Assembly (NCBI GenBank): GCA_022843485.1
Contig: JALHNM010000001.1
Location: forward strand, 62,001 to 126,000
Source: Fimbriimonadaceae bacterium
GTDB taxonomy: Bacteria > Armatimonadota > Fimbriimonadia > Fimbriimonadales > Fimbriimonadaceae
Reading direction: 5' to 3'
DNA: 64,000 nucleotides
Shown here: one piece after another, positions 16,587 to 26,010 of the stretch
Layout of the letters: each line of letters opens with the position of its first letter
Numbering within the stretch: the stretch's first letter is position 1
Translations under genes and position numbers: made by a program
The notes under the pieces: generated by a model
Databases searched by the model: none
Seen by the model: only the letters and a program-made list of their open reading frames with translations
What the model was told of the DNA's origin: nothing

Positions 16587-18383
16587 ATGGATCAGTCTCA
16601 CATCCGTAACTTCTGCATTATCGCGCACATCGATCACGGGAAGTCGACCTTGGCCGACCGGATCCTCGAGAAGTGCGGGCTGGTGCGCGGCGAGGCCCAG
16701 GAGCAGATGCTCGACACGATGGACCTCGAGCGTGAGCGCGGGATCACGATCAAGATGACGGCCGTCCGGCTGTCTTATCGCGCAAGGAACGGGGAAGAGT
16801 ACCAGTTCAACCTCATCGACACGCCCGGGCACGTGGACTTCACTTACGAGGTTTCAAGGGCGCTTTACGCGTGTGAAGGTGCACTGCTCGTGGTCGATGC
16901 GACGCAGGGGGTGGAGGCGCAAACCATCGCGAACGCCGCGATGGCGATGAACCAAAACCTTGAGATCATCCCCGTGATCAACAAGATGGATCTTCCCCAC
17001 GCCGACCCTGAAATGGCCCGGGAAGAGATCGAGAACGCCCTCGCTCTCGACGCGACCGACGCCATCCCGTGTTCCGCGAAGTCGGGGATGGGGGTCGAAG
17101 AGATCCTTGAGGCCGTCGTAGCGCGTATCCCGTCGCCCAAAGGCGACCCGAAGGCACCGCTCCGGGCTCTCATCTTCGACTCTCACTTCGACACATACCA
17201 GGGCGCGGTCGCCTACATCCGGGTGAAGGACGGGAGCGTGAAACCCGGCGACCGGATCCAGATGATGTCGACCGGAAAGACGTTCGACATCGACGAGGTC
17301 GGGGTGTTCCGTCCGAAGCTCGAACGCGGCACGGAGCTCGCGACGGGCGAGGTCGGGTTCATCACTGGGGCGATCAAAACGATCGGCGACGCTTCGGTCG
17401 GCGACACCGTCACGGCCGCGTCGAACCCAGCCCCGGAGCCCCTACCCGGTTATCGCCAGGCCAAGCCTATGGTCTTTTGCGGTCTCTACCCGACCGACGG
17501 CGACCAGTATAACGACCTCAGGGACGCGATCGAAAAGCTTCAGATGAACGATGCGTCCATCAGCTTTACCATGGAGACGTCTGCCGCTCTCGGGTTCGGG
17601 TTCCGGTGCGGGTTCCTTGGGTTGCTTCACATGGACATCGCTCGGGAACGGCTGGAGCGAGAGTTCGGGCTCGACCTTATCCTGACGGCCCCTAGCGTCG
17701 ACTACATCGTCCACATGACCGACGGGAGCAACCAGCACATCAGCAACCCGAGCGAGATGCCGGACCCGAACCATACAGACTTCATCGAAGAGCCTACCGT
17801 CGAAGCGACGATCATGGTGCCTACCGAGTACGTGGGCGTCGTCATGACCCTCTGCCAGGACCGACGGGGAACCTACAAGAAAACCGAGTGGCCGACCCCG
17901 AACCGCGCGATCGTCTACTACACCCTCCCGCTCGCAGAGATCCTGCTCGACTTCTTCGATAAACTGAAGTCGATGACCCGAGGGTACGCCAGCTTCGACT
18001 ACGACTTAAGCGAGTATCAGCAATCGGAGCTCGTCAAGGTCGATATCCTCTTGAACGGCGACCCAGTCGACGCTCTATCGTTCATCGTGAACAAACAGTT
18101 CTCCTACCCACGGGGCAAGGCGATCGTCGAACAGTTGCGGAAGGTGGTCCCTCGTCAGCAGTACGAGGTGAAGATCCAAGCCGCCATCGGATCGCGGGTC
18201 ATCGCCGCGGACGTGATCAAGCCGTTCCGCAAGAACGTGATCGCGAAGTGCTACGGCGGCGACGTCAGCCGAAAACGAAAGCTGCTTGACAAGCAAAAAG
18301 AGGGTAAGAAGAGGATGAAGAACATCGGCGCCATCGAAGTGCCGCAGGAAGCGTTCCTCAGCGTCCTCAAGGTCGCGGAGTAG
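16587..18383 (+). CDS. lepA: elongation factor 4 (LepA)
   Basis: A 598-residue translational GTPase of standard LepA length. It back-translocates or remodels stalled ribosomes and helps ribosome assembly. GTPase motifs are intact: G1 [11 protein letters not shown]2 RERGITIK, G3 DTPGHVDF, G4 NKMDLP and G5 SAKSG. The C-terminal domain unique to LepA is present, with [22 protein letters not shown] and KEGKKRMK. Here lepA is alone, without the lepB signal peptidase gene often found next to it. Confidence 0.98.
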   Translation: MDQSHIRNFCIIAHIDHGKSTLADRILEKCGLVRGEAQEQMLDTMDLERERGITIKMTAVRLSYRARNGEEYQFNLIDTPGHVDFTYEVSRALYACEGALLVVDATQGVEAQTIANAAMAMNQNLEIIPVINKMDLPHADPEMAREEIENALALDATDAIPCSAKSGMGVEEILEAVVARIPSPKGDPKAPLRALIFDSHFDTYQGAVAYIRVKDGSVKPGDRIQMMSTGKTFDIDEVGVFRPKLERGTELATGEVGFITGAIKTIGDASVGDTVTAASNPAPEPLPGYRQAKPMVFCGLYPTDGDQYNDLRDAIEKLQMNDASISFTMETSAALGFGFRCGFLGLLHMDIARERLEREFGLDLILTAPSVDYIVHMTDGSNQHISNPSEMPDPNHTDFIEEPTVEATIMVPTEYVGVVMTLCQDRRGTYKKTEWPTPNRAIVYYTLPLAEILLDFFDKLKSMTRGYASFDYDLSEYQQSELVKVDILLNGDPVDALSFIVNKQFSYPRGKAIVEQLRKVVPRQQYEVKIQAAIGSRVIAADVIKPFRKNVIAKCYGGDVSRKRKLLDKQKEGKKRMKNIGAIEVPQEAFLSVLKVAE

Positions 18384-18435
18384 GGGGAGGCCCGGATCCG
18401 GCGCGCCGTTGGGCCGTTCGGTGCTCTTCAGTCCG

Positions 18436-18669
18436 TCAGCGGACGAGGGTCGGGGTCGTCGAGACGACCGAGGTCAACGGGGCCGAGCTTTCCGTGTCGT
18501 AGGCCACCGGCTGAACCGGCTGGCTCTCGGAGCGACGGAACGACTCAAGGTCGGACGGCATGACGGCCGACGACGTGACGCTGCCGTTCGAGAGCGACGA
18601 GCTCTCGCAACCTCCCAGTGCAATGAGGGCAACGCCCACAATCGCGATCAGCAAAGTGAAGGATCGCAT
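18436..18669 (-). CDS. small lipoprotein
   Basis: A 77-residue protein with the signal MRSFTLLIAIVGVALIALGGC, in which the lipobox LGG|C predicts lipid anchoring. The mature part is about 55 Ser/Thr-rich residues without recognisable fold. The frame extends upstream to 18765, but the Met at 18669 is preferred: it starts the lipoprotein signal and has TACTTT ending seven bases upstream. Function unknown. Confidence 0.65.
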   Translation of the reverse strand: MRSFTLLIAIVGVALIALGGCESSSLSNGSVTSSAVMPSDLESFRRSESQPVQPVAYDTESSAPLTSVVSTTPTLVR

Positions 18670-18676
18670 GACTCTC

Positions 18677-18682
18677 AAAGTA
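18677..18682 (-). promoter_or_regulatory. leaderless-type -10 element TACTTT
   Basis: TACTTT on the minus strand ends 7 bases before the lipoprotein ATG at 18669. Confidence 0.4.
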
Positions 18683-18820
18683 TGTTCAAGAATCGTGCGC
18701 GATGTGACGTCCCCACAGGGCGAAAGGAGAAAATGGGCCGACAGTCCATGGGCGTTCCTTAACATGTCGTCCAGGACTTTTCTCCTTCATGACTCGAAAT
18801 TGAACCTGATTCGCTCTGAA

Positions 18821-18843
18821 AACCTCATAAAGTACGTGAGGTT
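18821..18843. promoter_or_regulatory. 7-bp inverted repeat in an AT-rich gap
   Basis: AACCTCA and TGAGGTT arms are separated by nine bases in the roughly 290-base gap between the small lipoprotein and the hydrolase gene. The gap is AT-richer than its surroundings. It could be an operator for either divergent gene or a hairpin. Nothing else was recognised in this gap. Confidence 0.25.
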
Positions 18844-18957
18844 TGGCCCGCTTTCCGGCTCCGAGGGATACCGGGTCGTTAGACGTTAACGTAGACGGCG
18901 TCTTGCTGGGCCTAGGGCCCGAGTGAACCCAAGCGACGTCGGCTCGTCACCCCCGGT

Positions 18958-19908
18958 GTGACCACGACCATCGCCCTCAGCCTCGTACTCATGGCACCCT
19001 ACACACCCGCCGTCGGACCGCTGGAGACCGTCTCCATCGGTGGCGTGAAGCTCGAACGCGGCTCGGACCGGCCCTTGGAACTCCGAGTGACCTTCCCGAA
19101 ATCGGGCGGGCCCTACCCGGTCATCGTCCATTCCCACGGCATGTACGGCTCCGGGGACGGCGTCCGCCCCCTGACCGATGCCTTCGCCCGCCACGGCTAC
19201 GTCGTGGTCGCACCTACCCACGGCGACTCGATGAGGTACGCCGACGCCGAGACCCGCCGCCGGGCGCTCGGTGGGAGCCTCGACAACACCAAGAGCTGGG
19301 ACGAACGCCCGAAGGAGGTCAGTCTCATCATCGACCGACTCGCCGAGCTCGAAGACAAGGTCGAGGGACTCAAGGGCAAGGTTGACACGACCAAGGTCGG
19401 CGTGGGCGGCCACTCGTTCGGGGCATGGACGACTCAGGTCGTGTCGGGCATGACTCTCGGCCGAGGGGCGATTTCGATGTCCGACCCTCGTCCGATCGCC
19501 TTCCTCGTGATCTCCCCCAGTGGGATCGGCGGGGGCGTGACGAAGGAGTCGTTCGCCGCGATGCGCGGCCCCATGCTGATGGTGTCCGGCGACAACGACC
19601 GGGGGCGGTTCGAAGGCGACCCGGGCGACTATCGTCGACAGGCCTTCCAGCACGCGACGCCCGGGGACAAGACGCTCGTCTGGATCAAGGACGCGGACCA
19701 CGGCTTCGGCGGCATCAACGGCCGGTCGGGGGCCCGCCTCTCAGCCGGCCGCCTGGGTGGCCGCTCGAACCCGCGACACGTCGATATCGTCCATCAGGCA
19801 TCGCTCGCGTTCTGGGACTCCACCTTGCGCGGCGACGCCCGAGCCAAGGCCTGGCTCGCCTCCGACGCGATCTCGGGTCAGGGCGACGTCACGGTGAGCC
19901 GCAAGTAG
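18958..19908 (+). CDS. exported alpha/beta hydrolase (chlorophyllase/dienelactone hydrolase-like)
   Basis: A 316-residue protein starting with a hydrophobic signal-like segment (MTTTIALSLVLMAPYTPA), so probably exported. The body is an alpha/beta-hydrolase: oxyanion-hole strand YPVIVHSHGMYGSGDG, nucleophile elbow VGVGGHSFGAWTT with the Ser in GHSFG, and a late Asp and His, the latter in KDADHGFGG. Closest in layout to platelet-activating-factor acetylhydrolase, chlorophyllase or polyester-hydrolase types; the substrate is unknown. GTG start at 18958; the ATG at 18991 would shorten the signal sequence. Its end nearly abuts the convergent GH172-like gene. Confidence 0.78.
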   Translation: MTTTIALSLVLMAPYTPAVGPLETVSIGGVKLERGSDRPLELRVTFPKSGGPYPVIVHSHGMYGSGDGVRPLTDAFARHGYVVVAPTHGDSMRYADAETRRRALGGSLDNTKSWDERPKEVSLIIDRLAELEDKVEGLKGKVDTTKVGVGGHSFGAWTTQVVSGMTLGRGAISMSDPRPIAFLVISPSGIGGGVTKESFAAMRGPMLMVSGDNDRGRFEGDPGDYRRQAFQHATPGDKTLVWIKDADHGFGGINGRSGARLSAGRLGGRSNPRHVDIVHQASLAFWDSTLRGDARAKAWLASDAISGQGDVTVSRK

Positions 19909-19909
19909 G

Positions 19910-21040
19910 CTAGGCCTCGTCCCCCCAGAGCGGCCGTCCTCCGTGGGCCTCGCGCCAACCGTGGCGCCACCGGTGGACGGCCTCGACCCGCTGAACCGGT
20001 CGCGGGCGACGCTGGTCCGCGGGCGGGATCGGCGGGAACGGCCGCCCAGGCAGGCGTTGGTACCAGTAGGCGACGCTCGCCATCTCGAGTTCAAGCCCGT
20101 TCGCGTGCCCGTGCTCGATGCTCGCCCGCAAGCTGCGCTGGAACCGGACGGCGTCGTCGAGGTGGAACCGGTAGTAGTGCATCCGCCCGAGCCACCCAAA
20201 GCGCGGCTCGTCGTTCTCGACCCCCGAGACCCGGGCGATGCCGAAGTAAGGGTGGTCGAACCGCTGATCCGGCCCCCAGGCCGTGTTGAAGTAGTCCTCG
20301 GTGCCGGTGCCGTGGAGCCCGGGCCAGGGCTCCCCGTCGATGAGGAACATGTCGTCCCCTTCGCCAGGCCAGGGCGGGCTGGGGGAGTGGACGTAGAGGT
20401 TGACCCCCACGAAGTGCCCCTCCCCCTCGGCTTCGCAGAACAGGTAGTTGTCGCGGTCCGAAGGGTTCTTGGGGTCGGGGGAGTCGTCGATCCAGGCGTT
20501 TTCCTTGCCGTCGGGCGACTCGCACACCGTGAGCTCTTGGTTGTACCAAGCGTGGAACCGGCCCTCGTCCTCGCCCACGGGCCCGAGTTCGTAGTCGACG
20601 TAGAAGTAGACCCGGTCGCAGTCCGTGGGCCCGTCGTTGGCGAGTTCGATCCGGGCGTGAGAGCCGAACGGCATCGGGAAGTAGCAGGACAGGGCCTTCC
20701 CATCGCGCGGGGCGGCGGCGAGCGGCAAGGACCGGAAGAGGTAGTCGAGCCCCCAGCCCTGGCCGAAGAAGTCGCCCACTGGCGCCTCCACGCTCGGGTG
20801 GGCCTGGCCGTCCCACCAAGCGCGAAGGACGAGGTTGCGCTTGACGAGCGGCTCGTGCTCGGCCAGGAGGGTGCACCAGATGTGGGTGACCCGGCCTGGT
20901 CCCGCGGTGTCGAGCAGCGTGAGCGACCCGCCCGCGGGCAAAGGCATCCAATCGTCGTTCCCTCCCGAGCGGTCGTAGCTGCTCGATCGGCGCGAACGGG
21001 CGGGGACGATGCGGGACAGGGCGTCGAGCGGGCCGGGCAC
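19910..21040 (-). CDS. DUF2961/GH172-like protein
   Basis: A 376-residue DUF2961 protein, the domain that founded glycoside hydrolase family GH172 (difructose-anhydride and fructofuranosidase-type enzymes, and others). Family blocks are visible: SYDRSGGNDDW near the start, GPGRVTHIWCTL, the aromatic FFGQGWGLDYLF, and GTGTEDYFNTAWGP. The last is the strongest signature. The open frame runs to 21256 but overlaps the cyclase. I chose the GTG at 21040, five bases beyond the cyclase stop, because sequence similarity to the family seems to begin there. No signal peptide is seen. It appears co-transcribed with the cyclase. The sugar substrate cannot be read from the sequence. Confidence 0.82.
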   Translation of the reverse strand: MPGPLDALSRIVPARSRRSSSYDRSGGNDDWMPLPAGGSLTLLDTAGPGRVTHIWCTLLAEHEPLVKRNLVLRAWWDGQAHPSVEAPVGDFFGQGWGLDYLFRSLPLAAAPRDGKALSCYFPMPFGSHARIELANDGPTDCDRVYFYVDYELGPVGEDEGRFHAWYNQELTVCESPDGKENAWIDDSPDPKNPSDRDNYLFCEAEGEGHFVGVNLYVHSPSPPWPGEGDDMFLIDGEPWPGLHGTGTEDYFNTAWGPDQRFDHPYFGIARVSGVENDEPRFGWLGRMHYYRFHLDDAVRFQRSLRASIEHGHANGLELEMASVAYWYQRLPGRPFPPIPPADQRRPRPVQRVEAVHRWRHGWREAHGGRPLWGDEA

Positions 21041-21044
21041 GACG

Positions 21045-23192
21045 CTATTGTCCCCGGTCCAGGCCGAGCCCGGGGCGAGGGATACTCTCGGCGGCCTCTT
21101 CGGGCGGGAGCGATCGCCACTCCACTGCCCGGGCCAGGAGCGTCCGAACCGCCTGGTCGTTCGGCCGACTCGCGAGCAGGGCGGTGAACGCGGCCTGGGC
21201 CTCCGCATAGCGCCCCGACTCGATGAGGCGGACGCCCTCCGCGTGGGCGAGGGCAAGGTCCAAGACGTCCGGGGGGGCGCCCTCCCTGAGGCAGAGCAGT
21301 TCGTAGACGGGTTCCCGCTCCGCCCGCCCTTCGACGTCGGCCCAGTCGACGAGCCGGGTCACGATCCTGTCCCCGGCCTCCCGCTGGGTCTGCTCCGAGA
21401 CCAGGATCTCCGTGCCGTACCGCTTGTTGAGCCCCTGCAGACGGCTGGCCAGGTTGACGGCGTCGCCGATCACGGTGTAGTTCATCCGCTGCCGGCTCCC
21501 GACGTTCCCGACGACCACGTCGCCGGTCGAGACGCCGAACGACGCCCGGAGGGTCGGGATCCCGCGGGCGGCCCAGTCGCCGCGCAGTTGGGCAAGGGTG
21601 GCCTGGCTCTGGAGCGCGGCACGGCAGGCGGTGAACGCATGGTCGGGTGAGGCGGCGGGGGCCCCCCAGAACGCCATGACGTCGTCGCCGTTGAACTTAT
21701 CGACCGTCCCCCCGGCCCGGAGCACTTCGCTGCTCAAGACGTCGAGGTACTCGGCGAGGACTTGGACGAGGTCCTCCGGGGCCATGCGCTCGCTGAGCGC
21801 CGTAAACCCGACGATGTCGGCGAAGTAGGTGGTGATGTGCCTGCGCTCACCGCCGAGGCGGGCCTCTTGGCCGGACCGGACCAGCCACCGGGCGTACTCG
21901 GCGGGGACGAGCTTCTCGAACGACCGCAGCCCCGTCTTCATCTGCTCCATCCCCACCGCGAGGGCGTCGATTTCCCGGATCCCGCTCGGAGGCACCGCCC
22001 GTGCGGCGAGGTCGAACTCGCGCACGAGGGCAGTCTCCTCGGCCAATCGCTGAAGGGGACGGGCCACGCTCCGGGCGAGCAGCAGCGAGAGCAACACCCC
22101 GACCCCGAGCGCCCCGAACCCGAGCAGGGCGAACTCACGGCCAGCCTGCCAGACCCCGGCGGTGAACTCCTCGTCGCGGACGAGGACTGCCATGACCCAG
22201 GAGGGACGCCGGTCGCCCCCGACAGCTTGGTAGGCCCCCACCCACGCTGCCCCCCCGGCCGAGAACGCGGTTCGGACGGGCTCGTCGACCCGGAGCGGGG
22301 CGGCCTCCGCCGAGAGCAGGTCCAGCAGCCGGGCGACGGCCGGGTCGGCGAACTCGTCGACCGTCGCGAGCCGCTCCCGGCCCGCGCTCGCGATCAGCAG
22401 CCGATTGGCGTCCGGGTGGGCCACGAGCCGGAGGGAGCGGTCGGCGGCCCGCTCGACAAGGAACGCGCTGCCCGTCCGGCCGACCTGGATCGTCTGGAGG
22501 AACCGGCTGAGCTCGGTCACCGTGAACTCCACGGTCACCGCCCCGAGGAACCGGTTGTCGGGGCCGAAGACGGGGGTGGCGCAAGTCACCCGGGGCGTCT
22601 CGCCCCCGTTCGGGAGCGGGGCGAGCGTGGTCTCGGCCCATGCCTGTTCGCCCTCGGCCCGAACCCACCCGTACCAAGGGGTCTGGCGGAGGTCGCGCAG
22701 CCGGGGAACGGCCTCGGCGACCGGCTCGAGTTGGTCACCGAAGGGCCGGAACGCCTGGACGGACATGCTGCCGTTCGCGCCGATCCGGCCGAGGTAGACG
22801 GTGAGCTCCCCGTTCGCCCGACGCACGGTCTGGACGGACTCGCCGGTCCGATCGAGGGTGTACGTCACCGCGCCGAACTCAGCGTTCGCCGCCATGACGG
22901 TCAGGCTCCGCTTGGCTAGAGCGAGGAACGCGCTCGCATCGGTGGCCGCTTGGCCGCCGCCGAGGCCCGGGGCGACGAGCCCGGCCATGAGCCTCCCTTG
23001 GCTCTCCGCTTGGTCCAGCAGGCCCGTGATCCGTTGCCGAGTGAGCCGCGCCGAGAGCGAGACGACCCTGCCAGAGAGGTCCCCGACGCTCTCCCGGGCG
23101 CGAAGGAAGGCCACGGCGGCCAGGACGAGCAGCGTGCCCGCGAGGAGGAGGACGATCTTGACCGTGAGGTTGGCTCGGAGCGAGAGTTCCAT
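21045..23192 (-). CDS. membrane-bound class III adenylate/guanylate cyclase with Cache-like sensor and HAMP
   Basis: About 715 residues. A first membrane helix (LTVKIVLLLAGTLLVLAAVA) is followed by a roughly 300-residue periplasmic sensor resembling dCache domains, a second helix (FALLGFGALGVGVLLSLLLA) and HAMP. The catalytic domain has metal-binding Asp in TTYFADIVGFTALS and FNGDDVMAFWG, substrate-selecting Lys in VDKFNGDD, and Asp/Asn/Arg in GDAVNLASRL, so it should be active, probably making cAMP. A TPR-like tail of about 70 residues follows. Thus an outside signal could control cyclic nucleotide production. The start may be the ATG at 23192, or GTGs at 23201 and 23216. The GH172-like gene follows five bases after its stop. 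Confidence 0.9.
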   Translation of the reverse strand: MELSLRANLTVKIVLLLAGTLLVLAAVAFLRARESVGDLSGRVVSLSARLTRQRITGLLDQAESQGRLMAGLVAPGLGGGQAATDASAFLALAKRSLTVMAANAEFGAVTYTLDRTGESVQTVRRANGELTVYLGRIGANGSMSVQAFRPFGDQLEPVAEAVPRLRDLRQTPWYGWVRAEGEQAWAETTLAPLPNGGETPRVTCATPVFGPDNRFLGAVTVEFTVTELSRFLQTIQVGRTGSAFLVERAADRSLRLVAHPDANRLLIASAGRERLATVDEFADPAVARLLDLLSAEAAPLRVDEPVRTAFSAGGAAWVGAYQAVGGDRRPSWVMAVLVRDEEFTAGVWQAGREFALLGFGALGVGVLLSLLLARSVARPLQRLAEETALVREFDLAARAVPPSGIREIDALAVGMEQMKTGLRSFEKLVPAEYARWLVRSGQEARLGGERRHITTYFADIVGFTALSERMAPEDLVQVLAEYLDVLSSEVLRAGGTVDKFNGDDVMAFWGAPAASPDHAFTACRAALQSQATLAQLRGDWAARGIPTLRASFGVSTGDVVVGNVGSRQRMNYTVIGDAVNLASRLQGLNKRYGTEILVSEQTQREAGDRIVTRLVDWADVEGRAEREPVYELLCLREGAPPDVLDLALAHAEGVRLIESGRYAEAQAAFTALLASRPNDQAVRTLLARAVEWRSLPPEEAAESIPRPGLGLDRGQ

Positions 23193-23283
23193 CCGGCTCA
23201 CACGCGAGTGTGACACGACCGTCTCGACGCCCAGGCCCGACCCATCGTGTTGACGCTGGTTCGGCCGGGTCGCGGCGAGCGGC

Positions 23284-25605
23284 CTAGCGACCGGCCGCGT
23301 AGACCAACGCCGCGATGAGGAAGGACTCCTCTACGGGGCTCTCGGCAAGAGCGGCTAGTTCGGGGCGCGACCGGGCCGACCCGAGGAGCCGGACCGCCGC
23401 GGCCTCGTCCCCTCGGCTGAACGCCTGGACGGCCTCCCGCAGCCGCTTGCTCCGGGAGTAGGCGGGGCGGAGCTGAGCCATCAACTCGGTGTCCCGCGAG
23501 AAGCCGTCGAGCATCATGAGACGGTACGTGGGCGCCTCGACACCGAAGAGGCGGGCGAGCCCGAGGAGACACCTTCGCCGGATCGTGGACCCCGGGGCCT
23601 GGGCGGCGGCGGCGAGGATGAGCGGGGCGTCTTCGACCGTGCCAACGCACCCCAAGGCGTAGGCGATCTCGCTCGCGACCGTCGTCCCGGGCTGGGCCAA
23701 CGCCTCGCGGAGGCGGGGGGCGAGCGCCTTGAGCTCCAGTTCCCCGACCGCCTCGGCCGCCGCGGTGCGGACGCTCGGGTGTGGGTCGAGGAGGGCGTCG
23801 GCGATGGCGGGGGCCGCCTCGGTAGCGCCCAGAAGGCGGAGGGCCTGGATGGCGGCGCGGCGCAGCTCGGGGTCGGCCGGGTCGCCCGCCGCCTGGCAGA
23901 GGGGGAGCACGGCGTCGGTCGAACCGAGCCGCCCGAGAGTCTTGGCCGCCTGCCGCCGCAGGAGCGAACGGGGGTCCTGGAGGAACCGGGCTACGACCGG
24001 CACCGCCCCGCCCGCCTGCAAGTCGCCGAGGGCCTCGAGAGTCTCCTCTTCCACGAGCTCCGGGTGGGCCTGGACGAACTTGATCAGCGAGCGGGATGAG
24101 CCTGGGTCCTGGAGCTTGGCGAGGGCCGCCGCCGCCTGGCGACGGACCCGGGGCGAGGGGTCGCCCAGGGCCTTGAGCAGCTCGTCGGCCCCGAAGGTGA
24201 ACCGAGCCGCCCCGACGGTGGCCATCGCCTCCTCGCGTTCGGCGAGGTCGGCCGTCTTGCTCATCTTGGCGAGCGCCCGGGCCCCCCGGGGGCTGAAGCG
24301 TCGGAGCTGGCCGATCGCCTCGCCCAGCCGCACTGCGCCCTCCTCCCGGACGGGCAACAAGGACACCCAAGCCAGGACCCGGATCCCGATGACGATCCAG
24401 AAGACGGTCTTGTAGGCGTCCACGACCGGCATCGCCCCGCGGAACGCGTTCATCACGAACGCCCCGACCATGGGGGCGATCCCGCCGACGAGCGCCTGGA
24501 CGGCCAGCGCCATCCCCAGGTAGTTCGCCCGGTCCTTCTCGTCCGAGGTCGCGATGAAGAGGTTGAGCTGGCAAACCGCGACCCCCGACCAGACGATCCC
24601 GTTGTAGACGTGGCCGACGGTCAGGATGATCGTCGAGCCGACGGTGTCGCCCGGTTGGCAGAACAGCCAGATCGCGGGCGTGAAGGTGACGCCGGCCATC
24701 AGGATGACGAGGACAGGCTTGTTGCCGTATTTGTCCGCGAGGCGCCCCCAGAACCCGGCCGCCGCAACGGTGCCCACGGCGTGGGCGACCTGGGTGAGCT
24801 GGAGTTGGGTGTAGCTGAGCTTCAGGCTCTCCAGCGCGAACGCGGCGTAGAGGCCGCCTGCGAACGTCGCCCCGACCATGAAGAGAACCGTGAACCAGAG
24901 GACCTTTTGGAACCCACTGTCCCTCAACGGCTTGGTCATGAGCCCGACCGAGTCGCGGAGGCGCATTTTGATCGGCTCGGCGCGGACGGTGTCCTGCATG
25001 CGCAGGAAAAACACCATGCTGACGATCGCGCAGACGAAGCCGAGACCGAAGAGGAGCGAGAACCCGGTCGCTTCCCGGCCCAGGGCCCGGAAGTGGTCGA
25101 GCATCACGCCGCCGAGGAACGCCACGGCCATCGCCACCGCGGTCGAAATGGCGGTGCGCCGGGCGAAGTACCATCCCCGGCTGTTGGCCGGGACGAGCTC
25201 GGCGATCCAGTCGTTGTAGATCGGGCTCACGATCTGGACGGCCGCCGTCGCCAGCAGCACGCACACCGCGAGCACGACCAGCCGCACGTCGCCCGAGAGG
25301 GCAAGCAGGGGCAGGACGATGAGCGGGGCGTAGAGCAGCCTCCACACCCACCCGCCGGGCGCGATAAAGCGCTTGTAGTGAGGGTACGCCCGGCCCCAGA
25401 CCGCCCCCGGGATCTGCATGAGGCCCATGATGCTGGGCAGGGCGACCATGAGCTGGACCCAGTAGTCGCCCCCGCCCAGGAACTGGATGAACCCGATGAG
25501 GAAGGTGCCGCCGACCAGAGTGCCGAACGCGCTCGCGAACGCGACGTCGACGTTCGCGGTCTGGAGGTTCTTCAGGTTCTCGAGGCGGCTGGTCGCGGTG
25601 GCCAA
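23284..25605 (-). CDS. MFS-type transporter fused to HEAT repeats
   Basis: About 773 residues in two parts. Residues 1-430 form about 12 membrane helices of major-facilitator type, with a loop GRLADKYGNKPVL that matches the MFS motif between helices 2-3 or 8-9. Residues 470-770 are helical HEAT/PBS-lyase-like repeats, each with a pattern such as DPSPRVRRQAAAALAKL, facing the cytoplasm. The fusion is unusual: the repeats may bind a partner or sense load. The frame is open to an ATG at 25686, but that codon lies inside the TATCAT promoter of the divergent lipoprotein gene. I therefore favour the TTG at 25605, which has a GAAGG-like Shine-Dalgarno. Substrate unknown. Confidence 0.8.
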   Translation of the reverse strand: MATATSRLENLKNLQTANVDVAFASAFGTLVGGTFLIGFIQFLGGGDYWVQLMVALPSIMGLMQIPGAVWGRAYPHYKRFIAPGGWVWRLLYAPLIVLPLLALSGDVRLVVLAVCVLLATAAVQIVSPIYNDWIAELVPANSRGWYFARRTAISTAVAMAVAFLGGVMLDHFRALGREATGFSLLFGLGFVCAIVSMVFFLRMQDTVRAEPIKMRLRDSVGLMTKPLRDSGFQKVLWFTVLFMVGATFAGGLYAAFALESLKLSYTQLQLTQVAHAVGTVAAAGFWGRLADKYGNKPVLVILMAGVTFTPAIWLFCQPGDTVGSTIILTVGHVYNGIVWSGVAVCQLNLFIATSDEKDRANYLGMALAVQALVGGIAPMVGAFVMNAFRGAMPVVDAYKTVFWIVIGIRVLAWVSLLPVREEGAVRLGEAIGQLRRFSPRGARALAKMSKTADLAEREEAMATVGAARFTFGADELLKALGDPSPRVRRQAAAALAKLQDPGSSRSLIKFVQAHPELVEEETLEALGDLQAGGAVPVVARFLQDPRSLLRRQAAKTLGRLGSTDAVLPLCQAAGDPADPELRRAAIQALRLLGATEAAPAIADALLDPHPSVRTAAAEAVGELELKALAPRLREALAQPGTTVASEIAYALGCVGTVEDAPLILAAAAQAPGSTIRRRCLLGLARLFGVEAPTYRLMMLDGFSRDTELMAQLRPAYSRSKRLREAVQAFSRGDEAAAVRLLGSARSRPELAALAESPVEESFLIAALVYAAGR

Positions 25606-25680
25606 GGGAGTGCCTTCGATTCTGAGGCCCGGGCCGGGTCCGGTCTGGGTCAGGCCGCGCCGTTCGGCGGTGACCGCCCG

Positions 25681-25686
25681 TATCAT
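25681..25686 (+). promoter_or_regulatory. leaderless-type -10 element TATCAT
   Basis: TATCAT ends 6 bases before the GTG start of the lipoprotein gene at 25693, and no Shine-Dalgarno intervenes. Confidence 0.45.
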
Positions 25687-25692
25687 GGGGGT

Positions 25693-26010
25693 GTGAGGAA
25701 CCTACTCGTCGCCCTCTTCGCCCTTTCCGTCGTCGCCTGGGGGTGTGGGGACACGTCTTCGACCGAGACGACCGCCGAGACCAAGCCGACCGAGGCCGCC
25801 GGCACCGAGCCCACGAGCGGGACGGCCTCGGGCTCGGGGGTGCAGATCCACGGCGGGGCGGCCGGGGCTGCGGCACCGGTGACGGGTACGGAGTCGCTCC
25901 AGGGCGGCGGCAGCGGGGTCGGATCCGCGGCGAAGGACGCCGCCCGCGGGGCCGCCGCGAAGGCGGCGGGCGGGTCGGTCGGTACCGAGGGTGCGACCGA
26001 CGGCAACTGA
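25693..26010 (+). CDS. small low-complexity lipoprotein
   Basis: A 105-residue protein with lipoprotein signal MRNLLVALFALSVVAWGC, so Cys18 should be lipidated. The mature part is low-complexity, rich in Thr, Glu, Gly and Ala, and probably disordered. The GTG start is supported by TATCAT six bases upstream. It diverges from the MFS–HEAT gene and overlaps the following membrane-protein gene by about 20 bases. Function unknown. Confidence 0.65.
   Translation: MRNLLVALFALSVVAWGCGDTSSTETTAETKPTEAAGTEPTSGTASGSGVQIHGGAAGAAAPVTGTESLQGGGSGVGSAAKDAARGAAAKAAGGSVGTEGATDGN

Noticed and set aside
25606-25686. ATG at 25686 as the MFS–HEAT start
   Set aside because: That ATG is the complement of the TATCAT promoter of the divergent lipoprotein gene and leaves six bases between the two genes; the extra 27 residues do not look like transporter sequence.
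23198-25876. 892-residue minus-strand open frame, Pro/Arg/Gly-rich
   Set aside because: It is the out-of-frame shadow of the MFS–HEAT gene on the same strand; composition is typical of high-GC false frames and the real gene has clear membrane helices and repeats.
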